A DNA stretch of 64,000 nt from an uncultured Oscillibacter sp. (GTDB lineage Bacteria > Bacillota_A > Clostridia > Oscillospirales > Oscillospiraceae): the NCBI GenBank assembly GCA_951800675.1, contig CATOKC010000002.1, positions 1 through 64,000 on the forward strand, given 5' to 3'. The translations under genes and the position numbers were made by a program. Below are positions 17,967 to 24,306 of the stretch, one piece after another (the first letter of the stretch is position 1; each line of letters starts with the position of its first letter). The notes below the pieces were generated by a model. The model did no database searches and was not told the origin of the DNA. It saw only the letters and a list, made by a program, of their open reading frames with translations.

Positions 17967-18624
17967 TGTAGGAAGAGGACGCGCCCCCGTCCAGCTCCAC
18001 CTCGGCAATGACGTTTCCCGCCAGGTCCACGCCTGTGACCGTGGTCCTGAGGTTTGATGCGTACTCCCTAAAATCCGCCGGGCGGGTTTTCAACAGGAAG
18101 TAATACCTCCCATCCTTCTCCATCAGGTCCTCCCGCTCAAGGCCCCAGGAAAAAGCGTTTCGCCGGACGGCCTTGAAGCCGGCCCAGTCCTCATACCAGA
18201 CCTGAACCGTCAGGAGGTCGATTCTTGGATCGTCCACCCGGCCGAAGACATAGACGAGGGAGTCCCGGCCCTGGCGGCTCATGGCCCACCAGCCGCCGTG
18301 AATAGGGGCCTCCTCCGTGCAGTCCAGCGGCACGCCGAAGTTATTCATCCAGCCCAAATAGGTCAGCCGCGCCCCGCTGAGCATGGTGACATTCTCATTT
18401 TCCGTCAGATAGACCAGGCCGGTCTTGTAAATCTCCGGGGTCCACTCCCGGCAGACCACGGCGGTCCACCCGGTGCCCTGCCGCTCCTCGACGTGCCGGA
18501 TGGCCTGGATGGGGAACAAGAGGCCAATCAAAAAAATCCGGTTTGCCAAAAGCACCGCCGCCGCCGCGATCAGGACCCGGCGGAGGGTCCTCCTTCTCCG
18601 GGAGAGCATGTTTGTTTTCTTCAT
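17962..18624 (-). CDS. Membrane-anchored hypothetical protein of the PadR cassette
   Basis: A 220-aa protein of unknown function. One N-terminal membrane segment (about residues 14-35, after a basic RRRRTLRR stretch) is followed by an extracytoplasmic domain rich in aromatic residues (GGWWAMSRQGRDSLVYVFGRVDD; VQVWYEDWAGF). ATG 18624 overlaps the stop of the preceding gene (ATGA) behind GGAGGAGA. It is the last gene of a PadR-HAAS-membrane protein operon, a layout used in Firmicutes for envelope-stress or sensing modules. No family recognised. Confidence 0.8.
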   Translation of the reverse strand: MKKTNMLSRRRRTLRRVLIAAAAVLLANRIFLIGLLFPIQAIRHVEERQGTGWTAVVCREWTPEIYKTGLVYLTENENVTMLSGARLTYLGWMNNFGVPLDCTEEAPIHGGWWAMSRQGRDSLVYVFGRVDDPRIDLLTVQVWYEDWAGFKAVRRNAFSWGLEREDLMEKDGRYYFLLKTRPADFREYASNLRTTVTGVDLAGNVIAEVELDGGASSSYS

Positions 18625-19355
18625 GCCGTCTCCTCCCCTCCCGGCAGGGGGATCTCCAGCCGGACGGTCTCCCCGATGGCCCGGTACTCCCAGACCACGT
18701 GAGTGTCCTCCGGCTCCACCGGGGTCCAGCGGACGGCGCACACCGCCCCGTAGTTCCCGCTGCCCCCGCTGCTGTGCCCCGTGTCACCCCGCTGGTTCCA
18801 CAAGTCGCTCCTGGCGTTTATGCTGTCCACCACGATGCCAAAAGGCCAGCGGTCATACATGCAGGCCCGCACCATGGCCGCCCGCTGGCCGTCCTTCTCC
18901 CCCACGGACACCCGGTATATCCTCAGCACGTCGTTCCCCACGTCCGCCCGGATGTCCAGGTCCTCCGCGGCTTCCACGCTCTCCAGCTCACCGATGGAGG
19001 TACCTGTAGGCGGGCTGATCCTGACTGTCAGGCTGTCCCAGGCAACGCTCAGCATCCCAACCCCCAGCACCGCCTGGATACATACCACCACCGTCAGCAG
19101 CACCGCCGCCCGGCCAACCCACAGCCATCCCCCTCCCCGGTACTGCCTGGCCATTTTCCGGCCGATCTCCGCCGGGTCGCCCATGGCCTCCAGGCACCGG
19201 GATTCCGCCAATTCCTTATCCCAGTCCATGTCCAGCATGACCTCCATCCGGTCCTCGATATGCTCCTCCAGCTCCCGGCGGACATTCTCCCGCTCCTCCG
19301 CCGTCAGCCGCCCCAGGGGCGAGAGCACCTGGCCCAAAAACTCCTGCCGGGTCAT
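18621..19355 (-). CDS. HAAS/DUF1700-type membrane protein
   Basis: A 244-aa protein. The N-terminal 65 residues (MTRQEFLGQVLSPL...EERENVRRELEEHIEDRMEVM...AMGDPAEIGRKMARQY) have the HAAS/DUF1700 pattern often encoded next to PadR regulators. A single membrane helix (about 78-98) follows and then an extracytoplasmic region of about 140 residues. It overlaps padR by 4 nt and the next gene by 4 nt. HAAS proteins are thought to work with their PadR partner in signalling; the exact role here is unknown. Confidence 0.8.
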   Translation of the reverse strand: MTRQEFLGQVLSPLGRLTAEERENVRRELEEHIEDRMEVMLDMDWDKELAESRCLEAMGDPAEIGRKMARQYRGGGWLWVGRAAVLLTVVVCIQAVLGVGMLSVAWDSLTVRISPPTGTSIGELESVEAAEDLDIRADVGNDVLRIYRVSVGEKDGQRAAMVRACMYDRWPFGIVVDSINARSDLWNQRGDTGHSSGGSGNYGAVCAVRWTPVEPEDTHVVWEYRAIGETVRLEIPLPGGEETA

Positions 19356-19684
19356 ACGGCCTCCGCGCCGCCCCGCAGCACGTCGTTCACCGCCCCGGAA
19401 TACCGCCTCCAGGCGGCCTCCTCCTCCCGGAGGGCCCCCTGGCCCTTCCGGGTGAGGTGGTAGTATTTCCGTTCCCGGCCTGTGGGGGCCTGCTTCCGGT
19501 AGGCCTCCACAAAGCCCTCCTGCTCCAGCCCGTGGAGTACCGGATACAGCGTCCCCTCCTTCATGTCGAAGGTGTGGTTGGACCGCCGGGCCAGCTCCAC
19601 GATCATCTGATAGCCGTACATATCCTCTCCCGCCAGCAGGGACAGCGCCAGCAGCCTGGTATGCTCAATGGCCTGTTTCTTCAT
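19352..19684 (-). CDS. PadR-family transcriptional regulator
   Basis: A 110-aa winged-helix repressor. The core is typical of PadR: LLALSLLAGEDMYGYQMIVELARR, then DMKEGTLYPVLHGLEQEGFVEAY and YYHLTRKGQGAL. ATG 19684 follows an AGGAGG site; an upstream in-frame ATG would lie inside the promoter region. It is the first gene of a three-gene overlapping operon. A 45-bp inverted repeat covers the promoter, which implies autorepression. The inducer is unknown. Confidence 0.92.
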   Translation of the reverse strand: MKKQAIEHTRLLALSLLAGEDMYGYQMIVELARRSNHTFDMKEGTLYPVLHGLEQEGFVEAYRKQAPTGRERKYYHLTRKGQGALREEEAAWRRYSGAVNDVLRGGAEAV

Positions 19685-19699
19685 CGGGTCCGCCTCCTG

Positions 19700-19749
19700 A
19701 TACCTAGAATTTCTATGCTTATTATACATAGTATTTCTAGGTATGTCAA
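19700..19749 (-). promoter_or_regulatory. padR promoter embedded in a palindromic operator
   Basis: On the minus strand TTGACA (19749-19744), a 17-nt spacer and TATAAT (19726-19721) match the sigma-A consensus perfectly. Inverted arms ATACCTAGAA (19700-19709) and TTCTAGGTAT (19735-19744), with inner CTATG/CATAG arms (19713-19717/19727-19731), bracket the -10. A dimeric PadR bound here would block polymerase. Confidence 0.85.
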
Positions 19750-19786
19750 GCCCCTGGAAAAAACTCTGTCCATCTTTTGAAATCTG

Positions 19787-19795
19787 TGCTATAAT
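19787..19795 (+). promoter_or_regulatory. Extended -10 promoter giving a possibly leaderless mutY mRNA
   Basis: TGcTATAAT at 19787-19795; the position 17 nt upstream (19767-19772) is only a poor -35. The predicted start of transcription, about 6-7 nt after the hexamer, coincides with the ATG at 19802. No ribosome-binding site precedes that ATG. Confidence 0.6.
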
Positions 19796-19801
19796 CTCCC
19801 C

Positions 19802-20860
19802 ATGAACGAAAACGCTATGACATTATCGCGGCTCCCGCCGCCGCTGCTGGCCTGGTACCGGGCCAACGCCCGGGACCTTCCCTGGCGGAAAACCCGGGAC
19901 CCCTACCGCATCTGGGTCTCGGAAATCATGCGCCACCAGACCCGGGTGGCGGCGGGGCTGGGCTACTACGCCCGGTTTTTGGAGGCCTTCCCCACGGTGG
20001 AGGCCCTGGCCTCCGCGCCGGAGGAGCACCTGATGAAGCTCTGGGAGGGCCTGGGCTACTACAGCCGGGCCCGGAACCTTCAAAAGGCCGCCAAGCTGGC
20101 GGTGGACCGGGGGGGCTTCCCCGATACCTATGAAGAACTCCTGACCCTCCCCGGCATAGGGGACTACACCGCCGCCGCCATCGCCTCCGCCTCCTTCGCC
20201 CGGCGGGAGGCCGCGGTGGACGGCAACGTCCTCCGGGTTGTCACCCGCCTGACGGATGACCGCAGCGACGTTGCCCTCCCCCAGACGAAAAAAGCCATCC
20301 GCTCTCAGGTCCAGAATATTTTCCCGGAAGCCGAGGCGGACATCCGCATCTTCAACCAGTCCCTCATGGAGCTGGGGGCCGTCGTCTGCGTGCCGAACGG
20401 CCCGCCGAAATGCCTTCTCTGCCCCGTCCGGGACCTCTGCCTGGGCCGGGCCCGGGGCACGGCGGAGAGCCTGCCGGTAAAGGCCCCGAAAAAGTCCCGC
20501 CGGGTGGAGGACAAGACGGTGTTCCTCCTCCTCCGGGAGGGCCGTGCGGCCCTGCGGAAGCGCCCGGCCTCCGGCCTGCTGGCGGGGCTGTGGGAGTTTC
20601 CCAACGTGGAAAGCGCCCTGGACGAGCCCGCCGCCGCGGTCGCGGTCCGGGCCTGGGGCCTGGAGCCGCTCGCCTGGAAACGCCGCCTGACGGCGAAGCA
20701 CATTTTCAGCCACGTGGAATGGCACATGACCGGCTACGCCCTGGAGGTCTCCGGGGAAGGGCCGGAGGATTTCACCTGGGTGGATACCCTGGAGCGTCAC
20801 GCCGTCCCCTCGGCCTTCTCCCGCTTCACGGAGGAGGTCCGGCGGGATCTGGAGGAATAG
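19802..20860 (+). CDS. mutY: Adenine DNA glycosylase MutY
   Basis: Removes adenine mispaired with 8-oxoguanine. The 352-aa protein has the catalytic Glu region (SEIMRHQTRV, E41), the HhH-GPD segment (LPGIGDYTAAAIAS) with catalytic Asp in AAVDGNVLRV, a four-Cys iron-sulfur loop and a C-terminal NUDIX-like domain (LLLREGRAALRKRPASGLLAGLWEFPNVE). The Cys spacing is C-X7-C-X2-C-X5-C rather than X6 first. The usual LQQT after the catalytic Glu reads RHQT. The ATG has no ribosome site and a -10 element just upstream, suggesting a leaderless transcript. Confidence 0.93.
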   Translation: MNENAMTLSRLPPPLLAWYRANARDLPWRKTRDPYRIWVSEIMRHQTRVAAGLGYYARFLEAFPTVEALASAPEEHLMKLWEGLGYYSRARNLQKAAKLAVDRGGFPDTYEELLTLPGIGDYTAAAIASASFARREAAVDGNVLRVVTRLTDDRSDVALPQTKKAIRSQVQNIFPEAEADIRIFNQSLMELGAVVCVPNGPPKCLLCPVRDLCLGRARGTAESLPVKAPKKSRRVEDKTVFLLLREGRAALRKRPASGLLAGLWEFPNVESALDEPAAAVAVRAWGLEPLAWKRRLTAKHIFSHVEWHMTGYALEVSGEGPEDFTWVDTLERHAVPSAFSRFTEEVRRDLEE

Positions 20861-20870
20861 GAGGAACCGT

Positions 20871-21335
20871 ATGCCATTCTGGAAGCAGAGCGAGGACCCC
20901 TGGGACCAAAAACCGGACAAGCCCCGCCGGGAGCCCAAGGAGCCGCAAGCGAATCCCCTTGACAGCCTGAAGGCATGGAACGAGGAGCGCAAGGCCAAGG
21001 CGAAGGAAAAAGAAGAGGCCAGGCGCCTCCCGCCGGAGCCCTGCCCCTGGTGCGGGAAGGACATGGAGCAGGGCTTTCTCCTCGGCGGGCGGGACGGCGT
21101 CCGCTGGTATCCCGGCATATACAAAACAGATCCCCTGCGGGGCCTGGACAGCACCGGCAAAATTGATGTGCTGGACGAGGGCGGCCTGTGGCACGGCCTC
21201 TATAAAACCACCTGGCTCTGCCGGGACTGCAAAAAAGCGGTCTTTAACATGCCGGACCCGCCGGAGGACTACAACCCCTTCGCCGCCCCGGCGGAAACGG
21301 AAGAAACGAAAGAGGAGGAAGAGAGCGAGGAATAA
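20871..21335 (+). CDS. Zinc-ribbon hypothetical protein
   Basis: A 154-aa protein with a charged, Lys/Glu/Pro-rich N-terminus (about 1-55), then a zinc-ribbon-like core: CPWCGKDMEQGFL at about residues 59-71, a tryptophan-containing middle (VRWYPGIYK), and a second pair in WLCRDCKKAVF, followed by an acidic tail. This resembles the small DUF6487-type ribbon domains, whose function is unknown. A good AGGAGG precedes the ATG. It is 10 nt after mutY and probably co-transcribed with it. Confidence 0.8.
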   Translation: MPFWKQSEDPWDQKPDKPRREPKEPQANPLDSLKAWNEERKAKAKEKEEARRLPPEPCPWCGKDMEQGFLLGGRDGVRWYPGIYKTDPLRGLDSTGKIDVLDEGGLWHGLYKTTWLCRDCKKAVFNMPDPPEDYNPFAAPAETEETKEEEESEE

Positions 21336-21366
21336 TCTGCCGAATTCCATCGCTTTTTGTATATTT

Positions 21367-21954
21367 ATGGCACAATTATACTTTAAGTATGGGGCCATGG
21401 GCTCCAGCAAGTCCGCCAACGCCCTGATGGCCCGCTTCAACTACGAGGAGCGGGGCCAGAAGGCCCTGATGGTCAAGCCCCGGCTGGACGCCCGGGACGG
21501 GGAGCACATGGTCTATTCCCGCATTGGGCTGAAATACCCCTGCGTGTACTTTGACGAGATGCAAGCACTTACCATCATGGAGCTCCAGCAAAACGCCTGC
21601 ATCATCGTGGACGAGGCCCAGTTCCTCACCCGGGAGGAGGTCATGTACCTGGTCTATCTGGTAGACGACCTGGACATCCCCGTCATGTGCTACGGCCTCC
21701 GGGCGGACTTCAAAGGGGACCTGTTCCCCGGCAGCTACGCGCTGCTGGTCATGGCGGATAAGATCGAGGAGGTCAAAACCATCTGCTGGTGCGGCAAAAA
21801 AGCCACCTTCAACGCCCGCTTCGACAAGGACGGCAAGGTTCTGAAAGAGGGAGAGCAGGTGGTCCTGGGGGCCAACGATAAGTACATCGGCCTCTGCCGC
21901 CGCCATTGGATGGAAGGCAATTTGGGCCCGGACTTTGACGTGGAGGCCCTATGA
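21367..21954 (+). CDS. tdk: Thymidine kinase
   Basis: Phosphorylates thymidine (and deoxyuridine) in nucleotide salvage. The 195-aa type II enzyme has the P-loop GAMGSSKS (residues 9-16), the Walker B-like IIVDEAQFL, the CYGLRADFKGDLFPGS lasso-type segment, and zinc-binding cysteines in CWCGKKATFNAR with a further Cys in YIGLCRRHW. The P-loop position fixes the start at ATG 21367, although no ribosome site is visible upstream. The stop overlaps the next start (ATGA). Confidence 0.95.
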   Translation: MAQLYFKYGAMGSSKSANALMARFNYEERGQKALMVKPRLDARDGEHMVYSRIGLKYPCVYFDEMQALTIMELQQNACIIVDEAQFLTREEVMYLVYLVDDLDIPVMCYGLRADFKGDLFPGSYALLVMADKIEEVKTICWCGKKATFNARFDKDGKVLKEGEQVVLGANDKYIGLCRRHWMEGNLGPDFDVEAL

Positions 21955-22823
21955 CCTGCGCCCTCTGCCCTCGAAGCTGCCAGGCGGAGCGAACGCCGGA
22001 CCGCCCCGGCGGCGTGTGCGGCCAGCCCTCGTCCCCCGTCGTCGCCCGGGCCATGCTCCACCAATGGGAGGAGCCCTGCCTGGTGGGGGAGCGCGGGGCG
22101 GGCGCCGTCTTTTTCTCCGGCTGCAATCTCCGCTGCGCCTACTGCCAAAATAAGTCCATCTCCCAGGGCGGCGTGGGGAAGCCCGTTTCCGTCTCCCGCC
22201 TCCGGGAAATCTTCCGGGAGCTCATCGCCCAGGGGGCGGCCTGCCTGGACCTGGTGACCCCCACCCACTTCGCCCCCGCCATTTTAGAGGCCCTGGGGGA
22301 CGAGCCCTGGCCCGTCCCGGTGGTGTGGAACTGCGGGGGCTATGAAAGCGTCCCCACCCTGCGGTCCCTGGCGGGAAAGATCCAGGTCTACCTGCCGGAC
22401 CTGAAATATGCCCTCCCCGGCCCCGCCGGGAGATACTCCGCCGCCCCCGACTATTTTGCCCACGCCGCCCCGGCCATTTTGGAGATGTTCCGCCAGACGG
22501 GGCCTTACCGCATGGAAAACGGCGCGCTCAAATCCGGCGTGCTGATCCGCCACCTGCTGCTCCCTGGGGAGCTGGAGAATACCCGCCGCTGCATCGACTG
22601 GGTGTCGGAAGCCTTCCGCCCCGGGGAGGTGCTTTTCTCCCTCATGAGCCAGTACACCCCCCAGCCCGGGGCCTCCGGGAATCTCAGCCGCCATGTGACG
22701 AGGGCGGAGTACCGGGCGGCGGCGGAATACATGGAAAACTGCGGCATCGCGGACGGCTACACCCAGGAGCGCACCTCCGCCAGGGAGGAGTACACCCCGG
22801 ATTTTGACCTGTCGGGAATATAA
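21951..22823 (+). CDS. PflA/PflX-like radical SAM protein (COG1313 type)
   Basis: A 290-aa radical SAM enzyme with the 4Fe-4S motif C-X3-C-X2-C at C58, C62 and C65 (GCNLRCAYCQN). An extra N-terminal cysteine cluster (CALCPRSCQAER...GGVCGQ) is typical of COG1313 proteins related to pyruvate formate-lyase activase. The likely chemistry is S-adenosylmethionine-dependent radical generation on an unknown protein or small substrate. It overlaps the thymidine kinase stop by 4 nt. No glycyl radical enzyme is encoded in the window. Confidence 0.88.
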   Translation: MTCALCPRSCQAERTPDRPGGVCGQPSSPVVARAMLHQWEEPCLVGERGAGAVFFSGCNLRCAYCQNKSISQGGVGKPVSVSRLREIFRELIAQGAACLDLVTPTHFAPAILEALGDEPWPVPVVWNCGGYESVPTLRSLAGKIQVYLPDLKYALPGPAGRYSAAPDYFAHAAPAILEMFRQTGPYRMENGALKSGVLIRHLLLPGELENTRRCIDWVSEAFRPGEVLFSLMSQYTPQPGASGNLSRHVTRAEYRAAAEYMENCGIADGYTQERTSAREEYTPDFDLSGI

Positions 22824-22826
22824 AAC

Positions 22827-22860
22827 AAAAAGTCCCGTGAGCATTGCTCACGGGACTTTT
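22827..22860. terminator. Bidirectional terminator between radical SAM and ferredoxin genes
   Basis: A stem of about 15 bp, AAAAGTCCCGTGAGC/GCTCACGGGACTTTT, with an ATT loop and A/T-runs on both sides. It suits both convergent genes. Confidence 0.9.
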
Positions 22861-22876
22861 ATGTATCCCTTATGAA

Positions 22877-23050
22877 TTACTCCTCGGGGACGATGGCGCC
22901 GTTGGGGCAGGTGTCGCTGCAAGAACCGCAGTCCAGGCAGGCGGCAGCGTCGATGACGTAGGAATCATCGCCCTGGCTGATGGCGCCGGCGGGGCAGGCG
23001 TCCGAGCAGGCGCCGCAGCTCACACAGGCAGAAGTGATCTTATAGGCCAT
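22877..23050 (-). CDS. 2[4Fe-4S] ferredoxin
   Basis: A 57-aa clostridial-type ferredoxin, a low-potential electron carrier. It shows two CxxCxxCxxxCP motifs: CVSCGACSDACP beginning at residue 9 and CLDCGSCSDTCP near residue 38. The start is ATG 23050 after GGAGGTG; longer in-frame extensions upstream have no site. It is divergent from ctsR and separated from it by a 227-nt control region. Confidence 0.95.
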   Translation of the reverse strand: MAYKITSACVSCGACSDACPAGAISQGDDSYVIDAAACLDCGSCSDTCPNGAIVPEE

Positions 23051-23171
23051 GGGTTGCACCTCCATTAGAATTGTATTCCCATTGTAGCATACTCTCGAAA
23101 AAAAGCAAGAGCTTTGTGAAACCCCTGACGGAAAAATTTTACTTCCCCCGTTCACACTTTGTTTTCACAAA

Positions 23172-23262
23172 CGTCAAAGAACGTCAAAGATTTCCTCTTG
23201 ACATTTCTCCGGCAGATGGTATACTAACATCATCCAAAACATCAAAGATAGTCAAAGTCAAA
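23172..23262 (+). promoter_or_regulatory. ctsR promoter with flanking CtsR operators
   Basis: Promoter TTGACA (23198-23203), a 16-nt spacer, TATACT (23220-23225). Two CtsR-type tandem heptads bracket it: CGTCAAA-gaa-CGTCAAA at 23172-23188, and CATCAAA-gat-AGTCAAA at 23240-23256 with a further overlapping GTCAAA to 23262. These match the known consensus of two RGTCAAA heptads separated by three bases, so the operon should be self-repressed and heat-induced. Confidence 0.9.
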
Positions 23263-23277
23263 CAAGGAGGCGTACCC

Positions 23278-23730
23278 ATGGGGATTTCCGATTTAATTGC
23301 CGGCTTCCTTCAAGAATGTTTGGACGAGACGGGAGACGGCGTGCTGGAGGTCCAGCGGGGCGAGCTGGCCCAGCGGTTCAACTGCGTGCCCAGTCAGATC
23401 AACTACGTCATGTCCACCCGCTTCTCCCCCGAGCGGGGCTATATCGTGGAGAGCCGCCGGGGCGGCAACGGGTATATCCGCATCACCCGGGTCCAGGTGG
23501 ACCGGGAGACCCTTTTGATGCACGTCATCAACTCCCTGGGGGAGCGGGTGGACCTGCCCTCCGCCCGGGCCATCCTGGGGAACCTGGCGGAGGCCGGGGC
23601 CCTGCCGGAGGGCCTGGCCCGGACGCTGCTGGCCGCCGTGGGAGACAAGGCCCTGGGGGCCGTCCCCCGGGACCTCCGGGACCAGGTCCGGGCGGACGTT
23701 TTGAAAAACGTCCTGATTCTCCAGGTCTAG
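23278..23730 (+). CDS. ctsR: CtsR heat-shock repressor
   Basis: CtsR represses clp genes and is released on heat or protein stress. The 150-aa length is typical. It starts MGISDLIAGFLQECLD and shows the winged-helix region (LAQRFNCVPSQINYVMSTRFSPERGYIVESRRGGNGYIRI) including the glycine-rich wing that senses temperature. ATG 23278 follows AAGGAGG. It heads a ctsR-mcsA-clpC operon with its own operator sites upstream. Confidence 0.96.
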   Translation: MGISDLIAGFLQECLDETGDGVLEVQRGELAQRFNCVPSQINYVMSTRFSPERGYIVESRRGGNGYIRITRVQVDRETLLMHVINSLGERVDLPSARAILGNLAEAGALPEGLARTLLAAVGDKALGAVPRDLRDQVRADVLKNVLILQV

Positions 23731-23804
23731 CGGGGCATACGCCGGAGCGGCCCCACCTTTCCATCCGTCACCAAAACATTTTCCGTATACAGGAGGTTTT
23801 TATT

Positions 23805-24272
23805 ATGAAATGCGAAAATTGTGGCAAGAATGAAGTCACCTTTGTTTACCAGAGCAACGTCAACGGCCAGGTTACCGAGAAGCACCTGTGCGCCGAATGC
23901 GCCGAACGGCTGGGCTACACCCAGCGCCTGGCCGCCCAGAGCCAGCGGATGATGCGGGGCCTCTTCGGCGGCGGCCTGTTCGACGACTTCTTCACCCCCG
24001 TCCCCTCCCTGCTGAGCCGGATGAACCGTATGCTGGAGGACCCCTTTGACGACTTCTTCGCCGACATGCCCGCCCTGGGTGCCCCGGCGGAGGCGAAGCC
24101 GGAGGCCCCCAAGGCCCAGGAGACCCTGCTGGAGCAGGAGGAGCAAAACGAGATCTCCAAAAAGCGGCAGCTCAACGCCCTGCGGATGGAGATGCAAAAG
24201 GCCGTCCAGGAGGAGAACTTCGAGCGGGCGGCGGAGCTCCGGGACCAGATTCACAGCCTGGAACAGAACTGA
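23805..24272 (+). CDS. mcsA: McsA-type zinc-binding UVR protein
   Basis: McsA is the zinc-binding modulator of CtsR and of the McsB arginine kinase. The 155-aa protein has paired CxxC motifs (MKCENCGKNEV; CAECAERLGY) at the N-terminus, a Gly/Phe/Asp-rich linker and a C-terminal UVR motif (AVQEENFERAAELRDQIHSLE). ATG 23805 follows AGGAGG. The next gene is clpC, with no mcsB between them, so McsA may here act with ClpC alone or with an McsB encoded elsewhere. Confidence 0.9.
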   Translation: MKCENCGKNEVTFVYQSNVNGQVTEKHLCAECAERLGYTQRLAAQSQRMMRGLFGGGLFDDFFTPVPSLLSRMNRMLEDPFDDFFADMPALGAPAEAKPEAPKAQETLLEQEEQNEISKKRQLNALRMEMQKAVQEENFERAAELRDQIHSLEQN

Positions 24273-24306
24273 ACCACCCGACTGCACGAAAGGAAGTGTC
24301 TTGCAC

